Origin: Perognathus longimembris pacificus
Lineage: Eukaryota; Chordata; Mammalia; Rodentia; Heteromyidae
DNA length: 64,000 nucleotides
Assembly: GCF_023159225.1 (NCBI RefSeq)
Contig: NC_063169.1
Span: forward strand, 58,739,934-58,803,933
Reading direction: 5' to 3'
The notes beneath the pieces are model-generated. The model searched no databases and was not told the DNA's origin. It saw only the letters and a list, made by a program, of their open reading frames with translations. A program made the translations under genes and the position numbers. This document shows, piece by piece, positions 1-12,329 of this stretch. Numbering within the stretch: position 1 is the first letter of the stretch; every line of letters starts with the position of its first letter.

Positions 1-1055
1 AGACAGCTTGGGAAATGTAAAGAAGGGAGAAGAGTAGTGATATCCATAAGTAGGCCAGAGGTAATGGAATCTAAAAATATAGACATAAAGGTTAGATTTA
101 CAAATTGGCTTGAGATAGTTTGTTGCAGGAAGAGGAGGGGTAGGATGTGAGTCCAGATGGATGAGTGGAGGTGGTGATGAGTGGAGGTAGGGTCAGGAGT
201 ATTTACCATACTTCAATTCCTCTTCATCAAGATCAGAGATACCACAAAAATGATGTAAGTGCAATTATAATGAGCCACAGTCTGGGTGCACATATAACCT
301 CATCTCTGCAGGTGGCCTCCCTTCCTGCTATCATAACCCTGGAGAAACACATGCTCTTAGCCAAAGATGGGTAGGGCATACTCTTACCAAATAATCCACC
401 TTCTAGCATCAGGAAAAGTCAAATGGACCTTCCAACAACAGCATGAGAACAATGTGAACAAATGTCCCACTTGTTCCGGAACCTCTAGAACTAGACGGTC
501 TTGTGTGATTAGAGAAGTCAAAGTATTGAAGAGGAAGGTGAAAAATAAATAGAAAAACATCAACTTACAAAAGCCAATGGCGCTGTTGTATGGGTCAGGC
601 AGGAGCAACCTAGAAACAAACAAAAATTAATCATTAATTTCTCATCACAGTGCAGCCACAGCTTGTCATTTTGAGATTGCCACGGATTTCCATGTGGTTT
701 GAAGAGATTCTTTACTCCGTCTCTGCCAACAGCACCAGGTCACAAAATGGAAGCGTCCAGTGTCATAACCAGTACACTAGCACATTCATGAGTTTTTCGA
801 GGTATCCTTGGTTTAACGGCATGTCTGTTTACTTCTATACAATTCAATCACACACATACTCCATTTCCACCATCACAATCAAGATATTGAACTAGTATCA
901 CAGGTGTCCCTCACAGACATACCTGCTTACTTCGACACCCACTCCTGGCATTGATCCTTGTATACCCTTTTTAACATGAAAACACCCACTTGTAAGAATT
1001 TTACTTCACCTCCATAAGAGGTTCTTATCTTCCTTATATCACCTTATGAATAAAG
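1..1055. other. No gene recognised
   Basis: AT-rich unique-looking DNA. Short open frames here lack any recognisable domain, codon bias or paired splice sites. If the PLAGL1 assignment holds, this is intronic. Confidence 0.5.
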
Positions 1056-1301
1056 AATTGTTTTGTTTTGTTTTTCTGGTCCTAGGGCTTGAACTCTGGA
1101 CCTGGGCCCTGTTTCTGAGCTTCTTTTGCTCAAAGCTAGCACTCTTATCACTTGAGCCACAACACCACTTCTGGCTTTTTCTAAGTAGTTTATGGGAGAC
1201 AAGAGTCTCATGGACTCTTCTGCCTGGGCTAGGTTTGAACCGTAATCCAGATGCCAGCCTCCTGAGCAGGTAGTATTACAGGCATGAACAACCAGTGCCT
1301 G
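1056..1301 (-). mobile_element. B1-like/ID-like composite SINE
   Basis: In reverse orientation it shows the tRNA-like half (gcttgaactc ... acttgagccac) followed by the B1-like half ending in 'tacaggcatgaa'. The overlapping short frames on both strands belong to the SINE. Confidence 0.85.
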
Positions 1302-1454
1302 CCTACTTTTTGGCATTGAAGAGTAAGTTTTCGTGCAAGAAATAATTTTTCTGTCATTTTTCTCATTTCTATTTCATTATAGAACACACAAAAATGAAAG
1401 AAATATAATAGATATGTTGTCTATACAATTCAACATTTCTCTGGGAAACCATCT

Positions 1455-1512
1455 AGGGTTATATATGTGCATATACACATATATACACACATATATACAT
1501 AGATATTCCTAT
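1455..1512. repeat. Degenerate TA/CA simple repeat
   Basis: Alternating ta and ca steps such as 'atatacacatatatacacac' form a short low-complexity tract. Confidence 0.6.
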
Positions 1513-1534
1513 TTCATTCTCATAACTCTCTGAT

Positions 1535-1690
1535 ATATACACCACCATCATCCTTTGTTGCCCCCAAAAGAAACTGAGACACAAAGCAAAAGGTTTAAGG
1601 AATATGAGCCTCCTAAGGTCACAGAACCAGCACGCAGCTAGTCCCTGGTATCTGGGACCAAATTCTTAGTACCAGCCTAGACCATCCCTC
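1535..1690 (-). mobile_element. MIR SINE fragment
   Basis: The series 'gaaactgagacacaaag ... ctaaggtcacagaaccagca' is the reverse-complement MIR core (consensus gaggaaactgaggcacaga ... aaggtcacacagcta). Confidence 0.7.
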
Positions 1691-1855
1691 AAAGAATTAA
1701 TGGTACTAAAATCAACATGCTTTGGGTATTTCGTATCACTACCCACTGTTATTACAAATAATTGGATTATTGTTATGCTTCACTCTAATACAGAGAAATC
1801 TAATAAGTAGTTCACCCAAAATAATGGTTTGGGGTTTTTGTTTTGTTTCATTTTG

Positions 1856-1961
1856 AAAAAAGGGTCTTGCTATACAGCCCAGGCTAGACTCAAATTTGTG
1901 CTCTTCCTGCCTATACCTCCTAATTGCTGGGCTTACAAATGTGAACAAACACACCTGGCCC
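1856..1961 (-). mobile_element. B1-like SINE monomer
   Basis: Reverse B1: 'gggtcttgctatacagcccaggctagactcaaa' through 'gctgggcttacaaatgtg'. Confidence 0.75.
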
Positions 1962-1965
1962 AAAG

Positions 1966-3298
1966 CAATTATTTGCAAAATGGACACAGTTATTTATTGA
2001 AACATAAAATGATGGGTAATTGTCAAAAGCAAAGGATGGAACACACAGAATGTATCAAAACAGCAAAATATTTGCTAGCTCTGAATTATAAATCTTCGAC
2101 ACATGTTACTGCCATTTACATGTGGTCACGATTACTCTTGAAAAAGCTTATTTTCAATGGGGCAAAGATGATTATAGGAAAACTAAAATCTTCACTCACA
2201 ATTAGGTTCCTAAGCCAACAGAGATATCCTAAAAGTCCAAAGATAATGTCCAAATAATAATAACTTAATAGGCACCTATTGAGACAAACTTTTGGTAGCC
2301 TTATTAGCTAAATGATATAGCATTATTCCCAAAGATTAGTAGATATTTTCTTCTGCAAAGCCACATAGCATATTGACGAATAGCTGTTGCTGTTTCGCCA
2401 ACATTTAACAATGTGTACAGGCACCTATTCAATAAGCCATTGATATGCTGCCCTAAATACTTGGGCTAGGTTTTCTTTACAGTGCTAATTTTACAGATGT
2501 CTCCTGCATGATCTAAGGTCAGGAGGCAGCCAAGGAGGAGAGTGCATTATTAGCATAGTTTGGCATGCATATAACTGAGTTATACATAGGAACTAGGCAA
2601 ACAGGAGTGCTAAAGTTCCTCTTCCACCGACTTCCCTGACTTTAAGGAATAAAGTCAACTCTGTCTCATGAACATTTCAGTGTATTAAATTTTTTATGCA
2701 ATCTCTAGGAATCCCTGTTAATTTAAGAGACACTTAATCATTGCTCCCCGTTTACTGAAAATTCACATTTTCTTAAGGGTGGGAAAGTAGAAGGAGGGAT
2801 TGCCTTCTTAGACAGCCTGATCATCAATCCTCCCTGAGAAGCCAAACATCTAGCATGGACCAGTGATAAGACTGATACACCGGTACAACCCCCTTTTCCA
2901 TGATTCCTAGCACCAAGATTTTTTTTTTGAAGCATGATGATTTTAAGAATACTATTTCCTTCTTGGGCAAATACAAAAGAGTTAACAAAATTGTTTTCTG
3001 TAAAGACTTTTCTCTAAAAACTAAGCAAGAAAAATGGATTTCAAGGTTTTAAAAAGAAGAAGAAAAATCAGAATTTCTTCAGCAGCCCGCTCAATGGTGA
3101 ATTCTTCTCCCAGGAAAACAAATATTCAATATTCCCTTTCCACTTTCCATGATTCATTTTCATCTCTCTCTAAAAGTTTGTGTTTATTTAGAATAAAGTT
3201 CCTTCATGCTTACAACCTGAACTGAGAACCACCACTTCCTATTCCCAATGAAGGTCTCCCAACAAGTAGTGATAAGTAACAGTGATGAAAAGCCAATC
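1966..3298. other. No gene or clear repeat
   Basis: AT-rich unique sequence. The open frames of 60-140 codons here have no recognisable homology. The longest, at 1829-2257, begins inside the B1 element. Confidence 0.45.
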
Positions 3299-3550
3299 TT
3301 GTCAAGTGCTGGCAACTCATGCCTGTCATCCTAGCTTCTCATGAAGGCGGAGATCTGAGGATCATGATTGAAGCCAGTCTGGGCAGGAAAGTCCCTGAGA
3401 CTCTTCTTTCCAATTAACTACCAAAAAAGCCAGAAGTGGAGCTGTGGTTCAAGTGGTAGAACACTAGCCTTGAGAAGAAAGGCTCAGGGATAGTGCCCAG
3501 ACCCTGAGTTCAAGCCCCAGGACCAGCACAAAATAACAAACAACAACAAC
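3299..3550 (+). mobile_element. B1-like/ID-like composite SINE
   Basis: The B1-like half (tgctggcaactcatgcctgtcatcc) is followed by the tRNA-like half with A-box 'tggttcaagtgg' and B-box 'gttcaagcc', and an A/CAA-rich tail. Confidence 0.88.
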
Positions 3551-4049
3551 CTCCAGTCCCTCTTACTCAGCTTTTGTTTTGAGCTTATAACAACAGCCAC
3601 ACACAACCTTCCAAAAGAATGTTTTCAAGTAATGATAAATACAATCCCTGTAAACTCAGGGACAGGTTGGTTCTACTGGACTAATTCTGTTTTCCAAGAA
3701 CCGGGCCCCTGACCTGATGCAGGGACTTAGACCCTTGCTAAAAAATAGGACTTGGTGCTAGGATATGAGAGAAGGGTGCGTGAAAGCACACTTTTCTAAT
3801 CTTACAACTAACTACCCTGTAGGTTTTAATTTTTAATACAGTATTGGAAACAAAACAAAAAAGCAAGAATACCAGACATTTGAGTGCTTACTGTGTGTAG
3901 TAAGACTGTGCACCAAGATTTCATTTTGATTTTTATAATGAACTTTTTGGTTACTTTTATGACAAAAGTTATATTTCTTTTTTTTTTAAATGCCTCAGGT
4001 GGGAAAAAAATCTCTAGGATATATAAAAAATCTGATCAAGCCTATCTTA
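3551..4049. other. Unassigned stretch
   Basis: No gene seen. The piece 'catttgagtgcttactgtgtg' near 3879 resembles the end of a reverse MIR, but too little remains to be certain. Confidence 0.4.
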
Positions 4050-4440
4050 GTCATTTCAGGCTGCAATAACAAACTACCACTGCCTGGGTGACTTAAGAAG
4101 CATTTATTGGGGCTGGGAATATGGCCTAGTGGTAAAATCTTGCCTCGCATGAAGCCCTGGATTCGATTCCTCAACACCACATATATAGAAAAAGCCAGAA
4201 GTGGCGCTGTGGCTCAAGTGGTAGAGTGCTAGCCTTGAGGAAAAAAAAAAAAAAAAAAGAAGCATTAATTGATCCCAACTCTGGAAGCTGAAAGTCCCCT
4301 AAATCAGAGTGTCAACACCATAGAATTCTTAGGAGGTTCTTTTCTGGGTTCCAGACTACTGACTTAGGTATTCTCAAATGGCTTCCCAAATCACCACCTC
4401 AAAACACTATCTTAGGAAGATTATAGAGTTTCAACATGTT
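4050..4440 (-). mobile_element. LTR remnant (MaLR-like), split by a SINE
   Basis: The sequence 'ggctgcaataacaaactaccactgcctgggtgactta' is the reverse-strand 3' end typical of mammalian MaLR LTRs. It resumes after the SINE as 'aactctggaagctgaaagtcc'. No viral coding sequence is present. Confidence 0.55.
4096..4266 (+). mobile_element. ID/ID-like dimeric SINE with target-site duplication
   Basis: Two tRNA-like units, the second truncated, end in an A-run. The 9-bp sequence agaagcatt flanks it at 4096-4104 and 4258-4266, marking the insertion into the older LTR. Confidence 0.85.
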
Positions 4441-4888
4441 ACTTCTAGTGGAACACAGACAGCCCATTTTAGTGGCTCTTGTGTAGACATGAAGGTAGTT
4501 CAGGCTTTTCAAAATATATAGCTTATAGATTGTGAACTCATATTAAGAGAATAGGGGGAAAGTCAGAGTGTGTATGTATATAAGTAGGCAGGTGTGCATG
4601 CTCACATTCAGACTCTGCCAACTCAGATTCACTCAGGCTGTAAAGAATGCTCAACAACTTTGCAACATTGCCCTCCTCTGCAGTTGTTTCACATTTGCTC
4701 TCCTGTCTTCAAATTTGTCTCGGAGTCTCCTGCATACACCTGTCCCTTGGCTAACATCCTTGACTGGGGCCCTTTTGTGAAAATAAAAGTTGTTCCAAGT
4801 TCAAATTTGCCTCCCTGTACTCCAAGCACCTGTCCTACGCCTAGTTCAGATCCTTTCCAGAAACAGAAGCAAGTCCTCCATTAGAAAT

Positions 4889-4928
4889 ATCTATCTATCT
4901 ATCTATCTATAGATAGATAGATATCTAT
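4889..4928. repeat. (ATCT)n meeting (AGAT)n: perfect palindrome
   Basis: A CTAT tetranucleotide array runs directly into its own complement, giving a 28-bp perfect inverted repeat at 4896-4923 centred on 4909/4910. Confidence 0.9.
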
Positions 4929-4929
4929 G

Positions 4930-6180
4930 ATGTGAGTTGGCCTCGCATTGTTAGCTAGCTCCCACTCTACTCCCAGCCAAACTTGGGGGGAGAACTGCGA
5001 GTGTACATACTGCCTTTCCCCAAGTCCCTGGCACTTGCCAATCCGTACCCTTTTTTTTATCTCAACCACTCTATCAAATGAGCTTTAGGAGGCCAACACA
5101 GCTATTGTAAGTATCCTCATTTGAAGAATCAGGATCAGGCTTGAGAGAGATTAGGAGGTTGAGATACTTAAAACAACCCTTGTTGGAGCTGTATGGAGCC
5201 CAGAGCGCCTCCAAAGCACTATTTCTAGGGTATGAGACTAAGACTCCATCTTATAGGAAGCTATCTATACTTCCTTCCACACAACCTCATCCTTCTTTGC
5301 AGCAAATCCCTAAGTAACTCCTTAGAATGTCATTGTTTTTCATTGCTTTTAACTGAGAAAGGGCCTTACTACTTGAATATTTTCTGCATTAAACACTTGG
5401 TGATAGAGGTTTTCTTTAGTACCCACAACAACTTGAGGTATAGGTGATTTGATCCTTTTCTGTACAACCACAACCTTAGGTAAGAGGGAAAAAAGTTTTC
5501 CTAAGGTGTGACAGTCAGTAGGAGAGCAAGCATTTGGCCTCTGGTCACCTAGTCAGGCTATTCTTGGAGATGGTTTTATCTTGTTGTTTCTTAGTTGTTC
5601 CCATTAGCTGGTGACGTGACAGAGCTTCTCTCGGGGATGACACATTCCTATTACCTCCATGAGGTTGGAAAAGCTAAAGCTGATGAAAGTTCATTCTGAG
5701 CAAACACATCAGAATCTGACTCATCTATCATAATGAGACTCTGAGCATTTTGATTGTTAAGATATGCTTCTCAATTTTTCCTGATTATTTTCTCTCCCTA
5801 CCTCCATCTCAAAGCTAGCTGGGTAAGGCATGGAAAGTGGCACTGGCTTATGTGTCACCCCCACAGCCTATTCTGAATCCTATGCATACAGATGCTATAC
5901 TGGATCAGAACTGCCATGAGGCCTGAGTGGGTGAGAACGGGCTTTGCCCTGGACCTCTGCTTCCTCTGGCTCTTCTCTAGCAGAGCGTACGTACTCGCTG
6001 GAGGGAGAAGTCTAAGGTCTATGGAATGTACCCACCAGCCCCAAACGCCCTCCCACTCTAATGCCTGAGGTTCCTATAGCTATGCATTCCCTGTCCCAAT
6101 CACTTCCAGTGACTGCACAGGCTCCTTTTCATATCTGTGTGTTTAAAGGCAAGATGGTGCTACTGGCATAAACAGCAGCA
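4930..6180. other. No gene; possible MIR traces
   Basis: The segments 5095-5175 and about 5390-5530 (aaggtgtgacagtcagtagg) look like heavily decayed reverse MIR. The rest, including a GC-richer patch at 5930-6130, is unassigned. Confidence 0.4.
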
Positions 6181-6352
6181 GGCCCAAGGGGTGGCTTTTC
6201 CGGAGGAAGAGTATAGACATAGCTCTAACCTGAGGCCCAAGGGGTGGCTTTTCCGGAGGAAGAGTATAGACATAGCTCTAACCTGAGTGCTCTAACCTGA
6301 GGCCCAAGAGGTGGCTTTTCTGGAGGAGGAGTATAGACATAGCTCTAACCTG
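6181..6352. repeat. 53-bp minisatellite, three copies
   Basis: Copies start at 6181, 6234 and 6301 with ggcccaag(g/a)ggtggctttt. The first two are nearly identical. The third has several substitutions and is preceded by a 14-bp partial duplication (gtgctctaacctga, 6287-6300). Confidence 0.95.
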
Positions 6353-6974
6353 GTGAAGAACAAGGCCGAAACATGAGCCAGGGTCAGGGGTCAGCTTGCC
6401 CCACACTACCCTATTCTAAGGGTGAAGACCCAAGGATCTCCTATTTAAACATGTCTTATCTCTGAACATGAGATTAAGTTTGCCAAAGAAAGGTGGAATG
6501 TATTGGTGACTTCGGCTTTTTTGTTTGTTGGTTTTTAGCTTAATGTATAACTTATATTTTAAAATATATGGAAAAAGTCTTTCTTGGGCAAATTAGGGGT
6601 ATATGACTAAGGCTAAGCTGTCAATGGCAGTTAGTTCTTGCTGTTATTTTCTCTCCCTACCATGGGAACTAAGAAGCTAAGTAGTCCAAAAGGAGTGCAT
6701 ATGCAGGCTTGCTTTTCCGTATGGGGCAGCAACTTCTACAAATCTATCAGGGACATTGGTATGAGCAAGAATAAATAGGTGGATGGATGGGCAGATAGGA
6801 ATAGAGAGGAGACACTGAGTTTGGGGGATGATTTGTGAATGCAGTGCAATGTTGGTCTATCCTGACTATATAGAAATGGATAGGAAAACTAGGTGGTTGC
6901 TTTAGCAAAAACCCTAAAATCTCTAACCTTAGTTTACGGAGGAAACTGATCTGAAGAGCTAGAAATCTAATCAT
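6353..6974. other. No gene recognised
   Basis: Unique-looking DNA. The only notable item is a short purine-rich ggatgg repeat near 6780. Confidence 0.45.
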
Positions 6975-7318
6975 TTTGCTTTGGTTTTTGGCAGGACTAG
7001 GCTTTGAATTCATACCCTCATGCTTGCTAGTAGGCAGGAGCTCTACCACTTGAGCCACACTTCGATTTCATTTTATTTTTTTTCCAGATAGGATCTTGAA
7101 TTTTTGCCCACGATGGCTTTGGATTATGGCCTTCCCCTCTATGGCCCCCTGAGTAGATGGGGTTTCAAGTACGTGCCCCCACACACAGCTTGTTTTGTTG
7201 AGATGAATCTTGCTAACATTCCCCCCCACACACACCCAGGCTGACCCGAAAATCAAGACCCTTCCATTCTCTACCTTTCAAGTAGCTGGGATTACAGCAT
7301 GTGTTACCACATCTAGCC
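6975..7318 (-). mobile_element. Old trimeric SINE (B1-B1-ID), reverse orientation
   Basis: From left to right it reads: a reverse ID-like unit (ctttgaattcatacc ... accacttgagccacac), a first reverse B1-like unit (aggatcttgaatttttgccc), and a second reverse B1-like unit ending 'agctgggattacagcatgtg'. The copy is diverged. Confidence 0.65.
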
Positions 7319-8717
7319 CCAGTGCCGCCTTTTACATATTGGCATCACATTAGTCAAACATTTAAGTCTGCTACCTTGGGAAGCAGCTATTCTACCTAAT
7401 AGCTCTAGGAGAAGATATAAGGGGGAAAAAAACCATATTCTTATTGCCTTCATCTGGCAAAGTAGTTTATGAAAGAGACCAGCTCAGTCAAGAACAACCC
7501 GGTCTACAGAAGGTAAAAGGGGCTAGGGAGATTCTAGACATTTCAGATTTCACAATGTTATAAGAACTTAACAGAACTAAATCTTCAACCTCCACATGAA
7601 CAGAAATACTGTTAAAGACACTGTTGTTGGTAAATTGAGTTGCCTCAGGGCAAGGATAATGCATCCTCTAAATTGGTTCTTGTGGATAAATGACAGAGGG
7701 AAAAGATCAGATTAAGGGCAAAGCTTTCCAATAGAAGCTAGAGACTCAGAACACTTCCTTTAGGTCCAAAAAGCACCATGGGAACGAGAAAGAAAATCAG
7801 TGTAGCATGTCTGAGAACCGGGTCTCCAAACAAAAGGAAAAAAAACCCTAGAGGTCTATTTATTAGCACACAAAAGTGTCTGGAAACAAAAATCTTCCAA
7901 ATTTTGGAGGGTACCATGTTGCCAAAGACAAAAGCTGCTCCACTGACGTGTTAAAATGACCCTTTGGCCCCTGGCTTTCTATATGAGGGAAGTGAGAAGA
8001 ATTACTCAGTTCTCAAGTGCAGGGAATTTTCTAACAACCACATCAATTGTGGCTAAGGAGGAAAAGAAAAGAAAAAAAAAGAAAAGAAAAAGAATGACCC
8101 CAGTTGGTATAGACTCTGCAAATAATGTATAGGAAGGTAGAATCAAGGCCTAATTGAGAAACATTTTGCTTGTCCAGGGTGTCCCATTTCAAAACTGCTA
8201 TGGGTCAGTGACTAGCTAAAGTGTACTGGTGGAATTTATAATAGACTATAATAGGACAACCATTCATTTGGGACGTTACTTCGGTAATCCAAGAGAAGTG
8301 TCTGAAGAATCAGTAACTTTCCTATACGTGAGCGAGTTTAAAAACCTCACAATGAATGGCAGGCCCATATGTTCCGCATCGTGTCCTCTGAGAATTCGAG
8401 CATCTTTCCTCAGCTTTTAAAAGCAATTTTCTAGATTGCAGTTTTAAACAGCTCCTTGAATGCGACAAGGTGCTACCCTGGAAGCATATGACGCTGACAT
8501 CACACTTGACAGCAGTGAGAGCAGAGTAACAAAGCAGCTCTTACTTCATGGGAGCTCTCAAAAATCTCAACAAGGGGCCAAATTAATGAGTGTAAATATG
8601 ATTGATAGTACTCTTATATCAATATTCTATAATGGAAGATGGTATCATGAACACTTAAAGGACCTTATGTTCAATTTCAGCATTTCACTGCTGCCTTTTA
8701 GAAAACTCACTATTACA
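7319..8717. other. No gene recognised
   Basis: Unique-looking DNA with an AAAG-rich patch at 8060-8092. The open frames at 8229-8723 lack any recognisable homology. Confidence 0.45.
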
Positions 8718-8893
8718 TGTTGAATTGTGTTCCCCAAAATTCATATGTTGAAGCTCCAGCCCTAGTGTAACTATATTTAGAGACAGGACCACTAGAAAGA
8801 ATTAAGGTTAAATATGGTCATAAAGGCAAGGTCCTAATTTAAAGGGTGTAGTTCTCTCTCCCTTCCTTGCTCCTTCTCTTTCTTTTTACTCCT

Positions 8894-8950
<57 letters not shown>

Positions 8951-9125
8951 AGGCATGAGTCAGTGTGAGGGGCAAACCAGAAAGAGTCTTTCCCAGAAAC
9001 TGAATTTACTAGCCCCTGAATCTTGAACTCTGAACCCTAGATAGAACTATAAGAAAATAAATTTCTTATGTTTACAAGCCACTCCAACTGGATAGTATTC
9101 TGTTGCAGAACATGACTAAGATACT
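8718..9125 (+). mobile_element. MLT1-type (ERVL-MaLR) solitary LTR
   Basis: It starts 'tgttgaattgtgttcccc', continues with 'attaaggttaaatatggtcata', and ends with 'aaaataaatttctta', 'gtattctgttgcag' and 'gactaagata', the conserved MaLR LTR order. A CT/CA microsatellite has expanded inside it. No internal region remains. Confidence 0.8.
8904..8949. repeat. (CA)n microsatellite within the LTR
   Basis: About 22 CA units follow a CT-rich stretch. Confidence 0.95.
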
Positions 9126-9491
9126 CACCATGTAGGTCCTCTTAGAAATGAAATGATGCAGTAACACAGGGCTAAACTCATATCCAATGATTCAGAATCA
9201 AATACATCATTAGTACAAGCAATAGTATCATATAGAGAAAAGATGCAACAATCAAGTTTCTACGTTAACTCCAAAAGTAAAATTATGATCAAATTCTTAT
9301 CAAAATGAGTACAATTGATATACTAAACAGTACAAAATTATTTTGAAAAGGCCCTCCATTTACTCAAACATTAAAATAGATCCAAAAGGCTAATGTTAAC
9401 ACACATTATTTAATGCTTTTAAAATTATCTTACCAATTAGTTATAATGTAGAAGTTTAAGTATGTGGTTAAAGTGTCTCAATATTTTGTTC

Positions 9492-9612
9492 TTTTTTTTA
9501 ATTTAGAGACTCACTATCTTGTTTAGGCTGGATTCAAACTTGGGATCTTTCTGGCTCAGTTTCCCCCTACCCCCCAAGTGCTGGGATTACAGGCACTGAA
9601 CACCAAACCCAA
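9492..9612 (-). mobile_element. B1-like SINE monomer
   Basis: Reverse B1: 'agagactcactatcttgttt' to 'gtgctgggattacaggcact'. Confidence 0.8.
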
Positions 9613-9871
9613 CACAATAAATTATTTTTTAAATCTAGAGGTATATTTATTAGCATATAGAATTGTTTAGAACCAGAAAAGGGCATAGTATGATAACTAA
9701 TTCTCATAACTTCAGTCATCTTCACTCATAAGTTATTCTAACTTCATATTTAACAATTATTGTACTTATTGTGTTATAATTTAAGACTGTCGGTGATATG
9801 GATGACCAAATTTATCTTAGTTTTAAGAAAGTCTAGGCTACAGTTGTGAATAATAAAACTATAAGACTTGT
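9613..9871. other. Unassigned AT-rich stretch
   Basis: No gene or clear repeat between two SINEs. Confidence 0.4.
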
Positions 9872-10065
9872 ACTAGGCGCTCATGTCTGTAATCTTAGTT
9901 ACACAGGAGGGTGAGATCTGGAAGATCACAGTTCAAAGCCAGCCTGGGCAGAAAAGTCCATGTGTAATTAACCAGCAAAAAGCCAGAATGTAAGTGTGGC
10001 TTAAGTGCCAGCCATATGTCAAACAAACTGAGTAAGAGGTCCCTAAGTTCAAGCCGGAGGGAATG
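9872..10065 (+). mobile_element. B1-like/ID-like composite SINE, diverged
   Basis: Shows 'ggcgctcatgtctgtaatct', 'gccagcctgggcagaaaagt' and a decayed tRNA-like half. Confidence 0.75.
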
Positions 10066-10531
10066 CTAGTCAGGAATGGCCTTCTAGCACTAAATCTGTC
10101 CTTACCTTTTGATGCAACAGTACAAGTGAATGGATCTGATGGCCTCGCTGAGTATTCACCTCTTCAAATATATTCGATTCTATTCATGAAATTACTACAT
10201 TCCTTACACATCAGTCTGACTTCATAATGTGTTTTGTTATGGAATTATCGTGATTACCATGAATTTTTTTAACCAAAGGCCTACAAAGCTTGGACAGACC
10301 TTACCAGGACCAAAGCCTAGTTGTGTCAGCCTAGTAACAACACGGGAGGACTTTGTCTCTACCAACAAGCCTGTATGACACTCAAATAATTAGATCTCAG
10401 CATGTCACTCTTCAGAAGAAAGTGACAAATACGAGTTTGTAGGAATCACATTCAAAATTGCTGAGATTTGCTAACAGGCACTACAGCCAAGACCCAGAAA
10501 CACAGAGAAAGTAGACATTCAGAGGGGAAAG

Positions 10532-10615
10532 CTGAGCTGAGGGTAGAGCTTAGTGATAGAGTGCTTGCCTCACATGTGCAAGTCTGTGGGTTCAAGCCTC
10601 AGTGGTATAAAAATT
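10532..10615 (+). mobile_element. ID SINE monomer
   Basis: tRNA-like: 'gggtagagcttagtgataga ... cttgcctcacatgtgcaa ... ggttcaagcctcag', with an A-rich end. Confidence 0.75.
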
Positions 10616-10889
10616 AGTCTAAAATTTTAAGTAAACACCAAGTGAAAGGATAAGTCTGTTTGACTCCCTAAATAAGCCTGATTCAGAATACTTAAAACTT
10701 TTCCATTAGTAGTAGTAAGAAACTGAGATGAGGAGTAGGAGCTATTAGTCCATGCAACCACACTGGATTAACCAAAGTGAAGACTAAGTAACCATTGGCA
10801 AAGAGCAGAGCAACTTCAGTGTTTGTTTTACCATAAATACTTGTATTTGTAATTTCATTTACTTAGCTATTTATTTTTAGCACCCAGGC
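10616..10889. other. No gene recognised
   Basis: Unassigned AT-rich sequence between an ID element and a MIR. Confidence 0.4.
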
Positions 10890-11062
10890 AGTACAGGAGA
10901 GACAAGTAAGAGCTTTTGAATCAGACAAACCAGTTTTGCCACTTACTAACTATACAGTGGGGCAAATTTCTTAATCTCTTTGATATAGTTTCCTCATAAT
11001 TTAGGGGAGATAATCACACTTACTTTGCAAAACTGTAGCAAAATTAAATAGTGGTAGCTATT
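10890..11062 (+). mobile_element. MIR SINE
   Basis: The MIR core is readable: 'tttgaatcagacaaaccag', 'tgccacttactaactat', 'ttcttaatctctttgatat', 'gtttcctcataatttagg'. Confidence 0.85.
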
Positions 11063-12329
11063 TCGCAATAGCGCTTTGTATGCAAAGTATCACGTGACTG
11101 GCATCTCTAAGAACCTGACCATCTGGATATAATATTTAGAAAAAAAGATTGGCTATGAAAGGTAAGAAGTTAACAAGTGCTATGGATTACAAGTTATGGT
11201 TTCTAATCCAGTTAAAGTGGATTGTTGCATACTCTCTGAATGAGGCCTGTACATTTTTGGTTGAATGTTAGTTGGGGTGAATGTTTTTAATGGCATGGAG
11301 GAAAGAGCCACATAGCACCGGTAGTACAATGCTAATAGTTGCCTTTCAAGAATATAGCCACAGACATAGTAGAGCAAGCGCTTAGGATCACCTGACCACA
11401 GGACTTAGTTTGAAGAGTAATAAACTATATTTGCTTTTCCATCCCAGAAAGTAAGCTGAGAACAGTCAAGGAAGGACAAAGGACCAAGAAGTCTCAAGAG
11501 GGACTAAGAAGCCAGAGACCTCTTTTCTTAAGTACTGGAATGACATGGATGGATTATTAGCAGCGATTATTGACAGGAAGGGAAGAAAAATTTAATGGAG
11601 AGAACGGAAAATGATAACAAGAATAGAAACCAAGATGGTGAAAAGAAATGGAAGAAATAGGTAAGAAATTTGGAAAGTTAACTTTCTTTAGTCTTTTTAA
11701 AATGTATCATTTTTCCTGCCTTCAATAGTCAAAATAATCCTGACTGATTATAAACAATACCCAAAAATCAACAAAACACACTGCTTGGCATGAAAGTGTT
11801 TAGAATACATTGTTGGCAAATGGATCTCACCAAATATTCTAAACACTAAACTCTACTACACTAAATTACATGACATATTAGTAATATGAGATTAGAGAAT
11901 GGCAAAATCACTTTTTCTTTCTGTTGAGTTGCCATTTTCCAGAATACATGCCAAGTGTTGAATTTGCTCACACAAGAGCTATCTCTATCTCTAGCTCATC
12001 ACAAGACTCAGATACACATCGCTCCAGAAAGTTTGGAATGTTGCCACCTCGGTTGCTAAGCTCTTGTGTAACACTGCTTAAGGAATCTCTCATTTATTAT
12101 TTCCTCTGCTATAGCCAAAGAACAGTTGCTTTATGACTCAAAATATTACAGGGGAGAAAAAGCCCTAAACCATAAATTAAGTTCAAATTATTTAAGTAAG
12201 TATATGGTTTACGTAAGAATGAAGATGCTGTTTTAAAAAATTATTTCATAAATTAAAATAATCTAACATTTAAATAAATAAAGGAATTAAATAGTAAACG
12301 TTTTCTTGGGGCCAGGCATGATTTTCAGC
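11063..12329. other. No gene recognised
   Basis: AT-rich DNA. The small frames at 11180-11377 (minus) and 11924-12136 (plus) have no recognisable homology. Confidence 0.45.

Noticed and set aside
1829..2257. 142-codon plus-strand frame
   Set aside because: Starts within a reverse B1 SINE and continues into AT-rich unique DNA, with no homology recognised.
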